Translations under genes and position numbers: made by a program
Notes under the pieces: model-generated
What the model saw: only the letters and a program-made list of their open reading frames with translations
Database searches by the model: none
What the model was told of the DNA's origin: nothing
Shown: in pieces, positions 6,122 to 12,980 of the stretch
Layout of the letters: every line of letters begins with the position of its first letter
Position numbering within the stretch: position 1 is the first letter of the stretch
Source: Thermoplasmata archaeon
GTDB taxonomy: Archaea > Thermoplasmatota > Thermoplasmata > Lutacidiplasmatales > UBA184
NCBI GenBank assembly: GCA_030037695.1
Contig: JASHQF010000130.1
Location: forward strand, 1 to 13,827
DNA length: 13,827 nt
Direction: 5' to 3'

Positions 6122-7179
6122 CCCGGGAGGAGCTCCCCGCGCTGGTCAGCCTCTGGGACCGGGTCGCCGTCGTGGACCGTGGCCGCACGGTCCGTACCGA
6201 GGAGGTCCCGTCGTCCCCCGAGGCGGTGACGGAACGGCTGCGCCTCCGCCGCGCGGGTCGGCGGACCCCCGAGGAGGAGGCGATCCTCCGGACCCGGGGC
6301 GGCGCGCGCTGGAGGACCCGCGACCGGCGGCTCGTCGGGGACGGGGTCGACTACGATCCTCGGGCGCCGGGCTCGCTGCCAGGAGCGGCCGGTCCCACTC
6401 CGCTCCGTACGGTCTTCCTCACGGAGGCCGATCGCGACGTCGCCGCCGCGTGGGACCCGTCGATCCACCTCGAGGAGGCCGTGCGGGCGGCCCGCGAGCT
6501 CGACCGCGCCGCGAACCAGGTCGGGGAGCGCCTGGCGGGCTGGGCGTCCAAGGACCTGCCCGGGCTCGACCCGACCGATCCCGCGCGAGCCTCGGAGGCG
6601 ATCCTTGACGGAGCCACTCCGGGCCCGCTCGGCCCGACCGAGCCCTCGGTCGTCGCGGCGCGACGGAGCCTCGCCGAGGCGTACCGTTCGCTCGTCGCCG
6701 CCCGCGACGGGCTCCGCGCGGCGGTCACCCGGGCGGCGCCCACGCGCTCGCCGAACCTCTCGGCGCTCCTCGGACCGGAGCTCGCGGCGCAGCTCCTCGC
6801 GCAGGCGGGGGGCCTCGACCGTCTGGCGCGGCTCCCGGCGAGCACCGTTCAGGTCCTCGGGGCCGAGCGCGCGTTCTTCGAGCATCTCCGGGGACGGGCG
6901 CCCCCGCCCCGCCACGGGCTCCTGTTCCTCCACGCCGCCCTCCGATCGGCCCCGCGCCGGGAGCGGGGGCGCCTGGCCCGGACGCTCGCGGCGAAGGTCG
7001 CGATCGCGGCCCGGCTCGATCGGGCGGGAGCCCCGGTCGATCCGGCCCTCACGAAAGCGTTCGAGGCACGTCGGGCGTCGCTCCGAGCCCGCCGGGAGAC
7101 GGAGGGCCGGACGCCGGGCGCCCGGCGTTCAGCTCCGCCACTTGACCGTGCAGCCCGCGACCGGGACCTGCGCCGGTGA
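6118..7179 (+). CDS. nop5: Nop5/Nop56-type C/D-box RNP core protein, divergent N-terminus
   Basis: This 353-residue protein belongs to the Nop5/Nop56/Nop58/Prp31 family, the scaffold of archaeal box C/D RNPs that guide 2'-O-methylation of rRNA and tRNA. The coiled-coil region begins at LRTVFLTEADRDVAAAWDP (96-114) and runs to about 205, broken by a Gly/Pro-rich hinge (148-176). The Nop domain is unmistakable: SPNLSALLGPELAAQLL (211-227), GGLDRLARLPASTVQVLGAE (231-250), FFEHLRGRAPPPRHGLLF (253-270) and RGRLARTLAAKVAIAARLD (283-301). The first 90 residues, where fibrillarin would bind, are Arg-rich and poorly recognisable. No fibrillarin gene is adjacent within this window, although the two are neighbours in many archaea. 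The start overlaps the SDR stop (ATGA); the last 51 bp overlap the convergent thioredoxin-fold gene. Confidence 0.88.
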   Translation: MTREELPALVSLWDRVAVVDRGRTVRTEEVPSSPEAVTERLRLRRAGRRTPEEEAILRTRGGARWRTRDRRLVGDGVDYDPRAPGSLPGAAGPTPLRTVFLTEADRDVAAAWDPSIHLEEAVRAARELDRAANQVGERLAGWASKDLPGLDPTDPARASEAILDGATPGPLGPTEPSVVAARRSLAEAYRSLVAARDGLRAAVTRAAPTRSPNLSALLGPELAAQLLAQAGGLDRLARLPASTVQVLGAERAFFEHLRGRAPPPRHGLLFLHAALRSAPRRERGRLARTLAAKVAIAARLDRAGAPVDPALTKAFEARRASLRARRETEGRTPGARRSAPPLDRAARDRDLRR

Positions 7180-7680
7180 AACCGGGCCGCCCGCGAGCGC
7201 CTGCCCGAGCGCCCGCTCGAGGTACCGCTCGGTCACCCGCTCGGGGTGCTGGTGGTCGTTGTCGATCCGGCCCTGGAACAGGAGACGGCGGTTCCGGTCG
7301 AACAGCATCGGGTGTGGCGTGACGAGCGCGCCGTACGCCCGCGCGACGTCCTGGGACTCGTCGCGCAGGTACGGGAACGGGTAGCGCTTGTCCTTCGCGC
7401 GCCGCTCCATCGCCTCGAAACGGTCGTCCGGGTACGCCTCGGCGTCGTTGGCGTTGATCAGCACGATGCCGACGCCCTTCGGGCCGAACGTCCGTCCGAG
7501 GTCGATCATCCGCGACTCCCACGCCTGGACGTAGGGGCAGTGGTTGCACCAGAAGACGGCGAGGAAGAGCGGAGCGTTCGCGAACTCCGAGAGTCGGTGC
7601 GTCGCGCCGTCCACCCCGGGCAACGCGAAGTCGGGGGCGGGATCGCCCGGCTTCAACCGGTATTCGGAGAGCTCGGCCAT
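7129..7680 (-). CDS. Thioredoxin-fold (AhpC/TSA-like) redox protein
   Basis: This 183-residue cytoplasmic protein has no signal peptide. PGDPAPDFALPGVDG at 11-25 opens the AhpC/TSA-type thioredoxin fold. The redox pair is in FWCNHCPYV (43-51), a C45-x-x-C48 active site in TlpA/thioredoxin position. The cis-Pro is in LVTPHPMLFD (119-128, P122). The C-terminus has GC177-TVKW, a third Cys that recurs near the end of this subgroup. The protein may act as a thiol oxidoreductase or a thiol peroxidase; the CxxC favours the former. The ATG at 7678-7680 is chosen because the fold begins right after it and TATA-like GATAAG lies 26 nt upstream. Its 3' end overlaps nop5 by 51 bp on the opposite strand. 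Confidence 0.85.
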   Translation of the reverse strand: MAELSEYRLKPGDPAPDFALPGVDGATHRLSEFANAPLFLAVFWCNHCPYVQAWESRMIDLGRTFGPKGVGIVLINANDAEAYPDDRFEAMERRAKDKRYPFPYLRDESQDVARAYGALVTPHPMLFDRNRRLLFQGRIDNDHQHPERVTERYLERALGQALAGGPVSPAQVPVAGCTVKWRS

Positions 7681-7702
7681 GCCCCGCCGAAGCGCGTGCG
7701 CT

Positions 7703-7708
7703 CTTATC
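7703..7708. promoter_or_regulatory. TATA-like box between the thioredoxin-fold and lipoate-ligase-fold genes
   Basis: Minus-strand GATAAG is centred about 26 nt before the thioredoxin-fold ATG (7680), fitting a leaderless mRNA. The same A/T patch (CTTATC on plus) is the only one before the lipoate-ligase-like gene, and would leave that gene a leader of about 25 nt that includes its Shine-Dalgarno site. Confidence 0.45.
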
Positions 7709-7739
7709 GTTTGGAGGCCGACCGTTCCTCGCCGCGCTC

Positions 7740-7746
7740 GGAGGGG
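7740..7746 (+). promoter_or_regulatory. Ribosome binding site of the lipoate-ligase-like gene
   Basis: GGAGGGG lies 10 nt before the GTG at 7757 and supports that start. A second in-frame GTG at 7769 is possible. Confidence 0.45.
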
Positions 7747-7756
7747 AGCAGGGATC

Positions 7757-8443
7757 GTGGAGCGGGGCGTGGGGAGCGACCCGGGTCCGCGCGCCCTCCC
7801 GTTGCGAGCGATCCTGGCCGAACACGATCGGGCCCTCCGCGCCGGGCGACCGTGGGCGCACGCCGCCCCGATCGCCGACCGAACGATCTCCTTCGGCGTC
7901 GGAGCCGAGCCGGGGGCGAGCCGGGAGCGAAGGGCCGCGGCGGTCGGCTTCGAGGTCGTACGCCGCGCCACCGGGGGGACCGGGCTCGTCCACCTACCCG
8001 GGGACCTCGCCTGGGCGATCGTCGTCCGTCGCGAGGATCCGAGGATCGCCCGGGGGTTCGTGCGAGCCTACGACGTTCTTGGGCAGGGGGTCACCCGGTT
8101 CCTGGGGGATCTCGGGCTCGCCGCCAGCTGGGTCGAGGCCCCCGGGGGCATCCCCCCGTACTGTACGCTGAACGGGCGGGGCTACGTCCTCGCCGTGGGG
8201 GAGCGTGTGGTCGGCGGGGCCGCCCAGCACGCCACTGCCGAGGCGCTGCTCCACCACGGGGTCGTCTCCGTCGACCTCGACCGGTCGGTGATCCGTACGG
8301 TCTTCGAGCCGACCGAGTCGAGCCCCCTCGACCGCCTCGCTGGGCTCCGCCAGCTGGGCGTGACGGCGCCGTCCCTCGAGCTCGCCCCCGCGCTTCGACG
8401 CTCGCTCGAGGCGACCCTCGGAGGGCCGGGTCCCGGCGCCTAG
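7757..8443 (+). CDS. Lipoate-protein ligase/octanoyltransferase-fold protein lacking the usual catalytic Lys
   Basis: This 228-residue protein has the LplA/LipB/LipM (BPL_LPL) fold, which loads lipoyl or octanoyl groups onto carrier lysines of 2-oxoacid dehydrogenases or GcvH. The nucleotide/acyl loop is plain: FEVVRRATGGTGLVHLPGDL at 65-84. The second core strand reads YVLAVGERVVGGAAQHA (143-159). In ligases and in BirA this segment is R-K-[VIL]-x-G; here V151 stands where the catalytic Lys is expected. C136 in PPYCTLNG lies 15 residues before it, roughly where LipM-type transferases place their nucleophilic Cys. HHG at 167-169 is also typical. Enzyme type and activity are therefore uncertain. 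No carrier-protein or lipoyl-synthase gene lies in the window. The stop shares CTAG (8440-8443) with the convergent amidohydrolase. Confidence 0.75.
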   Translation: MERGVGSDPGPRALPLRAILAEHDRALRAGRPWAHAAPIADRTISFGVGAEPGASRERRAAAVGFEVVRRATGGTGLVHLPGDLAWAIVVRREDPRIARGFVRAYDVLGQGVTRFLGDLGLAASWVEAPGGIPPYCTLNGRGYVLAVGERVVGGAAQHATAEALLHHGVVSVDLDRSVIRTVFEPTESSPLDRLAGLRQLGVTAPSLELAPALRRSLEATLGGPGPGA

Positions 8444-9756
8444 GCCCTGGACGGCCAGAGCGCTTCGGCCGCCGACGCCGCGGCCGTGCCGATCTCGGCC
8501 GCGTTCGCCCGCACCAGCGCCCGGCCCCGAACGACGGCGCGGCCGCCGACGTAGACCGAGTCGATCGCCTCGTCGTCCGCCGCGTAGGCGAGGTGCGAGA
8601 CGATCGCCTCGGGCCGGGCCGGGGCGAGCGAGGGGTGGTCGAGCCGGAACAGCGAGAAGTCCGCCCGCTTGCCGGGCTCGATCGACCCGAGCTCCCGCTC
8701 CCGCCCGAGGAGGCGCGCGCCGCCGATCGTCGCGAGGTCGAGCAGCTCCTGGGCCGGGAAGACCGTGGCGTCCCACCGCTGGTGCTTCTGGAGGAGCCCG
8801 GCGAGGTGCATCTCGCGGAGCATCGAGACGGAGTTGTTGCTGGCGACCGAGTCGGTCCCGAGCCCGAGCGGAGCGCCCGCGTCCCGGAGCTCCACGAGGG
8901 GCGCGACGCCCCCCGAGGCGAGCTTCAGGTTCGAGCTCGGGCAGTGGGCGATCCCGACGCCCCGCCGCCCGAGGATCCCGATCTCCTCGCCGGTGAGCCA
9001 GACCGCGTGCGCCGCGACCGAGGGCCCGGCGAAGAACCCGATCTCCTCGAGCCAGACGGCGGGCCGGCGGCCCGTCTTCGTCTCGTGCTCGTGGACCTCG
9101 CGGCGCGTCTCGGAGAGGTGGAAGTGGCAGAGGGTCCCCGCCCGGGCGGCGAGCTCGCGGGCCCCGAGCCACGTCTCCCGACCGCAGACGTAGACCCCCT
9201 GCGGGGCGACAAGCGGCGTCACGAGCTCGCGGCCGGCCCAGCGGTCGAGGAACCGTCGGGCGTTGTCGAGCGGCACCCCCGACTGCGTGGTCTTGTCGGC
9301 ATCGAGGACCGCCCAGCCGAGGAATCCGCGGGCGCCCAGCGCCTCCGCGGCGCGCGCCACGCCGTCCTCGAAGTAGTACAGGTCGAGGAACGACGTCGTC
9401 CCGCCGAGGAGCATCTCGGCGATGCCGAGGCGCGCCCCGATCTCGACGTCCGCCTCCGTCCGGCGCGCGTCCACGGCGAACAGGCGCTCGAGGAAGCCGT
9501 CGAGCTCCCGATCGTCGGCGAGACCCCGCAGGAGGCTCATCGCGACGTGCGTGTGCGTGTTGACGAACCCCGGGACGAGGGCGAACGGGCGACCGTCGAT
9601 CACCTCGGCTCCCTCGATGGGGGCGGACGGTCCGACGTGGACGAACCGGCCCTGCTCGATCCGTACGTCCTCCCGGGCGACGGTGCGCCGCGCGTCCTGG
9701 CGGACGACGAGCGCCCCGCGCACCACGAACGGGGCGGGAGGGTCGGACGGTGGCAC
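8440..9756 (-). CDS. Amidohydrolase, MTA/SAH (5'-deoxyadenosine-type) deaminase family
   Basis: This 438-residue metal-dependent hydrolase has the whole MtaD/DadD/TrzN-like pattern. An N-terminal beta-sandwich half is followed by VNTHTHVAMSLLRGLADD (65-82) with metal ligands H68 and H70, then CHFHLSET (210-217, H213 and E216), AAHAVWL (248-254, H250), AHCPSSNLKLASG (270-282) and GLGTDSVASNN (298-308, D302). The C-terminal GSIEPGKRADFSLF closes the composite domain. Such enzymes deaminate S-adenosylhomocysteine, methylthioadenosine or 5'-deoxyadenosine and so clear products of SAM chemistry. Other cytosine- or guanine-deaminase-like substrates cannot be excluded. The GTG start at 9756 has a TATA-like ATTTTA about 28 nt upstream. 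Confidence 0.87.
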   Translation of the reverse strand: MPPSDPPAPFVVRGALVVRQDARRTVAREDVRIEQGRFVHVGPSAPIEGAEVIDGRPFALVPGFVNTHTHVAMSLLRGLADDRELDGFLERLFAVDARRTEADVEIGARLGIAEMLLGGTTSFLDLYYFEDGVARAAEALGARGFLGWAVLDADKTTQSGVPLDNARRFLDRWAGRELVTPLVAPQGVYVCGRETWLGARELAARAGTLCHFHLSETRREVHEHETKTGRRPAVWLEEIGFFAGPSVAAHAVWLTGEEIGILGRRGVGIAHCPSSNLKLASGGVAPLVELRDAGAPLGLGTDSVASNNSVSMLREMHLAGLLQKHQRWDATVFPAQELLDLATIGGARLLGRERELGSIEPGKRADFSLFRLDHPSLAPARPEAIVSHLAYAADDEAIDSVYVGGRAVVRGRALVRANAAEIGTAAASAAEALWPSRA

Positions 9757-9780
9757 GGGGCCCCTACGGGACGCCGGGGG

Positions 9781-9786
9781 TAAAAT
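9781..9786 (-). promoter_or_regulatory. TATA-like box for the amidohydrolase
   Basis: The minus strand reads ATTTTA, centred 27-28 nt before the GTG start at 9756, in the 54-bp gap after the pore-loop gene. It implies a leaderless, separately transcribed gene. Confidence 0.55.
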
Positions 9787-9810
9787 CCCTCGGACCCGGC
9801 GGAAGACGGG

Positions 9811-10248
9811 CTAGGGCGGCGGCCGCTCGCCGCCGCGGTGGCCGTCGAGCCGCCGCTCGAGCTTGCGCGCCTCCTCCTCCGCCCACTCGATCCCCTCGCG
9901 CCAGAGCCGGCCGAGGAGCGGGCCGAGGATGAAGACGAGCCCCGTGATCACGGAGCCTACGGAGACGAACGCCATCAGCGAGGCGAACAGCTTGCCCGCG
10001 GCCGTCGTCAGCGGGAACGGCGGGCCCTGGCCGGTCGCGAGCATGCTCTCGAAGTAGAACGCGTTGAGGTAGCTCGCCCCCTCGAGAAGATGGATCCCGA
10101 TCGTGCCAACCACGAGCACGAAGCCGATGATCGAGAGCGAGGCGACGAGCCGCCGGGCGTAGCGCTGCCGCCGGGTCCGGCGGGGTGGGGCGCCGACGGG
10201 GGCGAGCGCGATCGGGGATGCGGGGGCGGAGGTCGCCTCGCCCGCCAT
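9811..10248 (-). CDS. Two-TM pore-loop protein resembling a potassium channel, with altered filter
   Basis: This 145-residue protein has a polar, Arg-rich N-terminus, TM1 at about 33-54, a re-entrant-looking segment SYLNAFYFESMLATGQGP at 59-76, TM2 at about 84-110 (GKLFASLMAFVSVGSVITGLVF), and a charged C-terminal helix (115-136). The order matches the pore unit of MthK/KcsA: a Trp/Tyr-rich pore helix, a T-x-G filter, then a Gly-hinged inner helix. The filter differs from the potassium signature TVGYG: it reads T72-G-Q-G-P, one residue short and with Gln in place of Tyr. It may be a channel of other selectivity or only a structural relative. The ATG at 10246-10248 lies 18 bp after the gyrB stop on the same strand, so co-transcription is likely. 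Confidence 0.6.
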   Translation of the reverse strand: MAGEATSAPASPIALAPVGAPPRRTRRQRYARRLVASLSIIGFVLVVGTIGIHLLEGASYLNAFYFESMLATGQGPPFPLTTAAGKLFASLMAFVSVGSVITGLVFILGPLLGRLWREGIEWAEEEARKLERRLDGHRGGERPPP

Positions 10249-10266
10249 CGCTGAGGTCGCCTCGCG

Positions 10267-12183
10267 TTAGATGTCGAGGTTCGTCGCCTCGACCGCGTGC
10301 TCCTCGATGTAGTGGCGGCGAGGCTCGACCTCCTCGCCCATCAGCACCTGGAGGAGCTCGTTCGCCCGCGCCGCGTCCTCGATCGTGACCCGCTGGAGGG
10401 CGCGCGCCCCCGGGCGCATCGTCGTCTCGGCGAGCTGTTCCGCGTTCATCTCGCCGAGCCCTTTGTACCGCTGGATCGTGACCCCCTTCGGCCCCCCGAG
10501 CTCGGCGATGGCGCGGTCCCGCTCGTCGTCGGTGTAGGCGTAGGCGAGGCGCGTCCCCTTCTGGACCCGGTAGAGCGGCGCCTGCGCGATGTAGACGTAC
10601 CCCTCCGAGATCAGCGCCGGCATCTTCCGGTAGAACAGCGTCAGCAGGAGGGTCCGGATGTGCGAGCCGTCGACGTCGGCGTCCGTCATCAGGATGATCT
10701 TGTGGTAGCGCAGGCGCGCGACATCCTGCTCGTCCCCGATCCCGATCCCGATCGCCGTGATCAGCGAGCGGATCCCGTCGTTCTGCAGCATCCGGTCGAG
10801 CCGCGCCTTCTCCACGTTGAGGATCTTCCCCCGCAGCGGCAGGATCGCCTGGAACTCCCGGTCGCGGCCCTGCTTCGCCGTGCCGCCCGCGCTGTCCCCT
10901 TCGACGATGAACAGCTCGCACTGAGCGGGGTCGCGCGAGTGACAGTCGGCGAGCTTGCCGGGGAGCCCCCCGCCCTCGAGCAGACCCTTGCGCCGGGTCA
11001 GCTCGCGCGCCTTGCGTGCCGCCTCCCTCGCCTGGGCCGCCTGCAGCGCCTTCGCGACGAGCGCCTGGCCGACGGCCGGATGCTCCTCGAGGTACTCGGC
11101 GAGCTTCGCGCTCACCGCGCTCTCGACCTGGCCCTTCACCTCGGAGTTGCCGAGCCGGGCCTTCGTCTGGCCCTCGAACTGCGGCTCGAGGACCTTCACG
11201 GAGAGGACGCTCGTGAGGCCCTCCCGTACGTCCTCGCCGGTGAGCCCCTCCTGCTCGCCCTTGACGAACCCGCGGCCCCGGGCGTAGTCGTTGAGCGTCC
11301 GGGTCAGCGCCGAGCGGAACCCGACGACGTGGGTCCCCCCGTCCGCGGTGTTGATGTTGTTGACGAACGCGAGGCTCGCCTCGTTGTAGCCGTCCGTGTA
11401 CTGGAGCGCGACCTCGATGTCCGTCGACTCCTTCTTGGCGTGCAGGAAGATCGGGGGCCGGAACAGCGGCAGCACCGCCTGGTTCAGGTCCTCGACGAAC
11501 TCGGTGATCCCGCCCGCGTGGTGGAACGTCTCCTCCCGGCCGCTCCGCTCGTCCCGGAAGCCGATCGTGACGCCGGGGTTGAGGAACGAGAGCTCCTTGA
11601 GGCGGCGCCCGATCGTCTCGGCGTCGAACTCCGTCGTCTCGAGGATCGTCGCGTCCGGCTTGAAGCGGGTCGTCGTCCCCGTCGTCGACGCGCCCCCGTC
11701 CCGCGCGACCGGCGCGACGGGCGCGCCGCGCTCGTACCGCTGGAAGTACTCGTGGCCGTCCCGACGGACCCGGACCTCGAGCCACTCGGAGAGGGCGTTC
11801 ACGACGTGGACGCCGACCCCGTGCAGGCCCCCCGAGACCTTGTAGGTGTTCCGGTCGAACTTCGATCCCGCGTGCAGGACGGTCATCACGATCTCGAGCG
11901 CGGGCCGGTGGTACTTCGGGTGCTCCTCGACCGGGATCCCCCGCCCGTCGTCGGCGACGGTGCACGATCCGTCGGTGTGCAGGAGGACCTCGATCCGGGA
12001 GCAGGCCCCGGCGAGCACCTCGTCGATCGAGTTGTCGACGACCTCGTAGACCAGGTGGTGGAGCCCCCGGGCATCGGTCGAGCCGATATACATCCCGGGA
12101 CGCTTGCGGACCGCCGAGAGCCCTTCCAGGATCTGGATGGAGCTCGCGTCGTAGGCAGGGGTGGAGGAGGACGTTTGAGCCAT
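10267..12183 (-). CDS. gyrB: DNA gyrase subunit B
   Basis: GyrB is the ATPase/TOPRIM subunit of gyrase, which supercoils DNA with GyrA. This 638-residue protein is the short form, like that of Bacillus. The GHKL ATPase has E47 in YEVVDNSIDEVLAG (46-59), DDGRGIPV (78-85) and GGLHGVGVHVVNALS (118-132). The transducer has the QTK loop with K341 in FEGQTKARLGN (336-346). The TOPRIM domain has E428 in EGDSAGG and the acidic DADVDG run (501-506). QRYKGLGEMN (571-580) and the NLDI C-terminus finish it. An in-frame ATG exists at 12231, but it overlaps the TATA box TTATAA at 12231-12236, so ATG 12183 is preferred. Archaeal gyrases derive from bacteria. No gyrA is in the window. Confidence 0.97.
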   Translation of the reverse strand: MAQTSSSTPAYDASSIQILEGLSAVRKRPGMYIGSTDARGLHHLVYEVVDNSIDEVLAGACSRIEVLLHTDGSCTVADDGRGIPVEEHPKYHRPALEIVMTVLHAGSKFDRNTYKVSGGLHGVGVHVVNALSEWLEVRVRRDGHEYFQRYERGAPVAPVARDGGASTTGTTTRFKPDATILETTEFDAETIGRRLKELSFLNPGVTIGFRDERSGREETFHHAGGITEFVEDLNQAVLPLFRPPIFLHAKKESTDIEVALQYTDGYNEASLAFVNNINTADGGTHVVGFRSALTRTLNDYARGRGFVKGEQEGLTGEDVREGLTSVLSVKVLEPQFEGQTKARLGNSEVKGQVESAVSAKLAEYLEEHPAVGQALVAKALQAAQAREAARKARELTRRKGLLEGGGLPGKLADCHSRDPAQCELFIVEGDSAGGTAKQGRDREFQAILPLRGKILNVEKARLDRMLQNDGIRSLITAIGIGIGDEQDVARLRYHKIILMTDADVDGSHIRTLLLTLFYRKMPALISEGYVYIAQAPLYRVQKGTRLAYAYTDDERDRAIAELGGPKGVTIQRYKGLGEMNAEQLAETTMRPGARALQRVTIEDAARANELLQVLMGEEVEPRRHYIEEHAVEATNLDI

Positions 12184-12230
12184 CGGAAATCGGCGGCCCG
12201 GACCGCCTTGATTTCTCAGGAAGTGTCGCA

Positions 12231-12236
12231 TTATAA
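12231..12236 (-). promoter_or_regulatory. TATA box of gyrB
   Basis: TTATAA is palindromic and the best TATA match in the window. A start of transcription 25 nt downstream would fall near 12208, giving about 25 nt of leader before the ATG at 12183 and leaving the ATG at 12231 outside the mRNA. Confidence 0.65.
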
Positions 12237-12381
12237 CCCTTCGTCCACGAGGGAAAAGCGGTCGGTCCTGGACCCCCCTCCGGAGGGCCCCAAAATCACG
12301 CCTCCGGGCCTCCGGACCGGGGCCGCCCCGGGGCCCGACCGGGCGCCCCCCTAGCCCGCGCCGCGACCGGGGGCCCTAGCG

Positions 12382-12387
12382 CTAAGA
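12382..12387 (+). promoter_or_regulatory. Weak TATA-like box for grpE-hmgA
   Basis: CTAAGA is centred about 29 nt before the grpE ATG at 12414, in GC-only surroundings. The position fits leaderless transcription but the match is poor. No heat-shock operator is recognised. Confidence 0.35.
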
Positions 12388-12413
12388 GGCGCTCCCCCCT
12401 CCCCTCGCCCGAG

Positions 12414-12980
12414 ATGGCGAGCGACCCCCCGGACCCGACCGACGGCGGCCCCCCGACGCCTCCCTCCGAGGGGGCGGAGGCCCCCCCGAGCCCCGAGGAC
12501 TGGGAGAGCCGATTCAAGTACCTCCTGGCCGACTTCGAGAACTTCCGCCGCCGCGCCGAGCGGGAGCGGGAGGGGGTCACCCGCCAGGCCCGAGGCGCGG
12601 TACTCCGCGACCTCCTCCCGATCGCCGAAGCGTTCCGCTCCGCGGTCTCCGCCCGGGAGCGCCTTCCGTCCGCCGACCCGCTCCGCCGGGGGATGGAGCT
12701 GCTCGACCGGGAGTGGCAGAGGTTCCTGAAGCACCAGGGGGTCGAGCCGGTCGCCGAGGTAGGGCAGCCGTTCCGGCCGGAGGAGGCCGAGGCGGTCGGC
12801 GAGACCGCCGCGTCGCCGTCGGCGCCCGACGGCTCCGTGGCCGAGGTCGTCCAGCAGGGGTACCGCTATTTCGGCGGCCTCCTGCGTCCCGCCAAGGTGA
12901 TCGTCGCCCGGGCCCCGTCCGCCGCCCCGACCGAGGAGGCGCCGGCCCCGGCCGATCGCTCCGAGGAGTCGGACGCGTGA
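12414..12980 (+). CDS. grpE: GrpE, nucleotide exchange factor of DnaK
   Basis: GrpE is a homodimer that opens DnaK to release ADP in the Hsp70 cycle. This 188-residue protein starts with a disordered Pro/Glu-rich stretch (1-30), then the long dimer helix with YLLADFENFRRRAEREREG (36-54) and LRDLLPIAEAFRSAV (64-78), and ends with the beta-wing domain: GVEPVAEVGQPFRPEEAEAVG (109-129) and VAEVVQQGYRYFGGLLRPAKVIVA (142-165). The usual HEAV after the proline-rich turn is AEAV here. An acidic tail (170-188) is extra. dnaK and dnaJ, its normal neighbours, are not in the window; upstream is divergent gyrB and downstream is HMG-CoA reductase. The start ATG at 12414 places the family domains normally. 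Confidence 0.93.
   Translation: MASDPPDPTDGGPPTPPSEGAEAPPSPEDWESRFKYLLADFENFRRRAEREREGVTRQARGAVLRDLLPIAEAFRSAVSARERLPSADPLRRGMELLDREWQRFLKHQGVEPVAEVGQPFRPEEAEAVGETAASPSAPDGSVAEVVQQGYRYFGGLLRPAKVIVARAPSAAPTEEAPAPADRSEESDA

Larger units (their letters stand above)
12184..12413. other. Divergent intergenic region between gyrB and grpE
   Basis: This 230-bp gap holds the gyrB TATA box (12231-12236), a second small A/T patch CAAAATC at about 12290-12297, and a weak CTAAGA 27-32 nt before grpE. The centre is made of GC-rich short repeats (CTCCGG, GGGCCC, CCGGGC). No RNA gene or small ORF with a supported start is seen. Confidence 0.5.

Noticed and set aside
7246..9783. An 845-codon open frame on the plus strand
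   Set aside because: It is antisense to the amidohydrolase and part of the thioredoxin-fold gene and overlaps the lipoate-ligase-like gene in another frame. Its product is Arg/Pro/Gly-rich with no domain. GC-rich DNA rarely forms stops, so such frames are expected.
9764..11965. A 733-codon open frame on the minus strand and a 685-codon frame on plus (10297-12354)
   Set aside because: Both lie over gyrB in other frames. The products are low-complexity mirror images of gyrB codons, while gyrB itself has every family motif.
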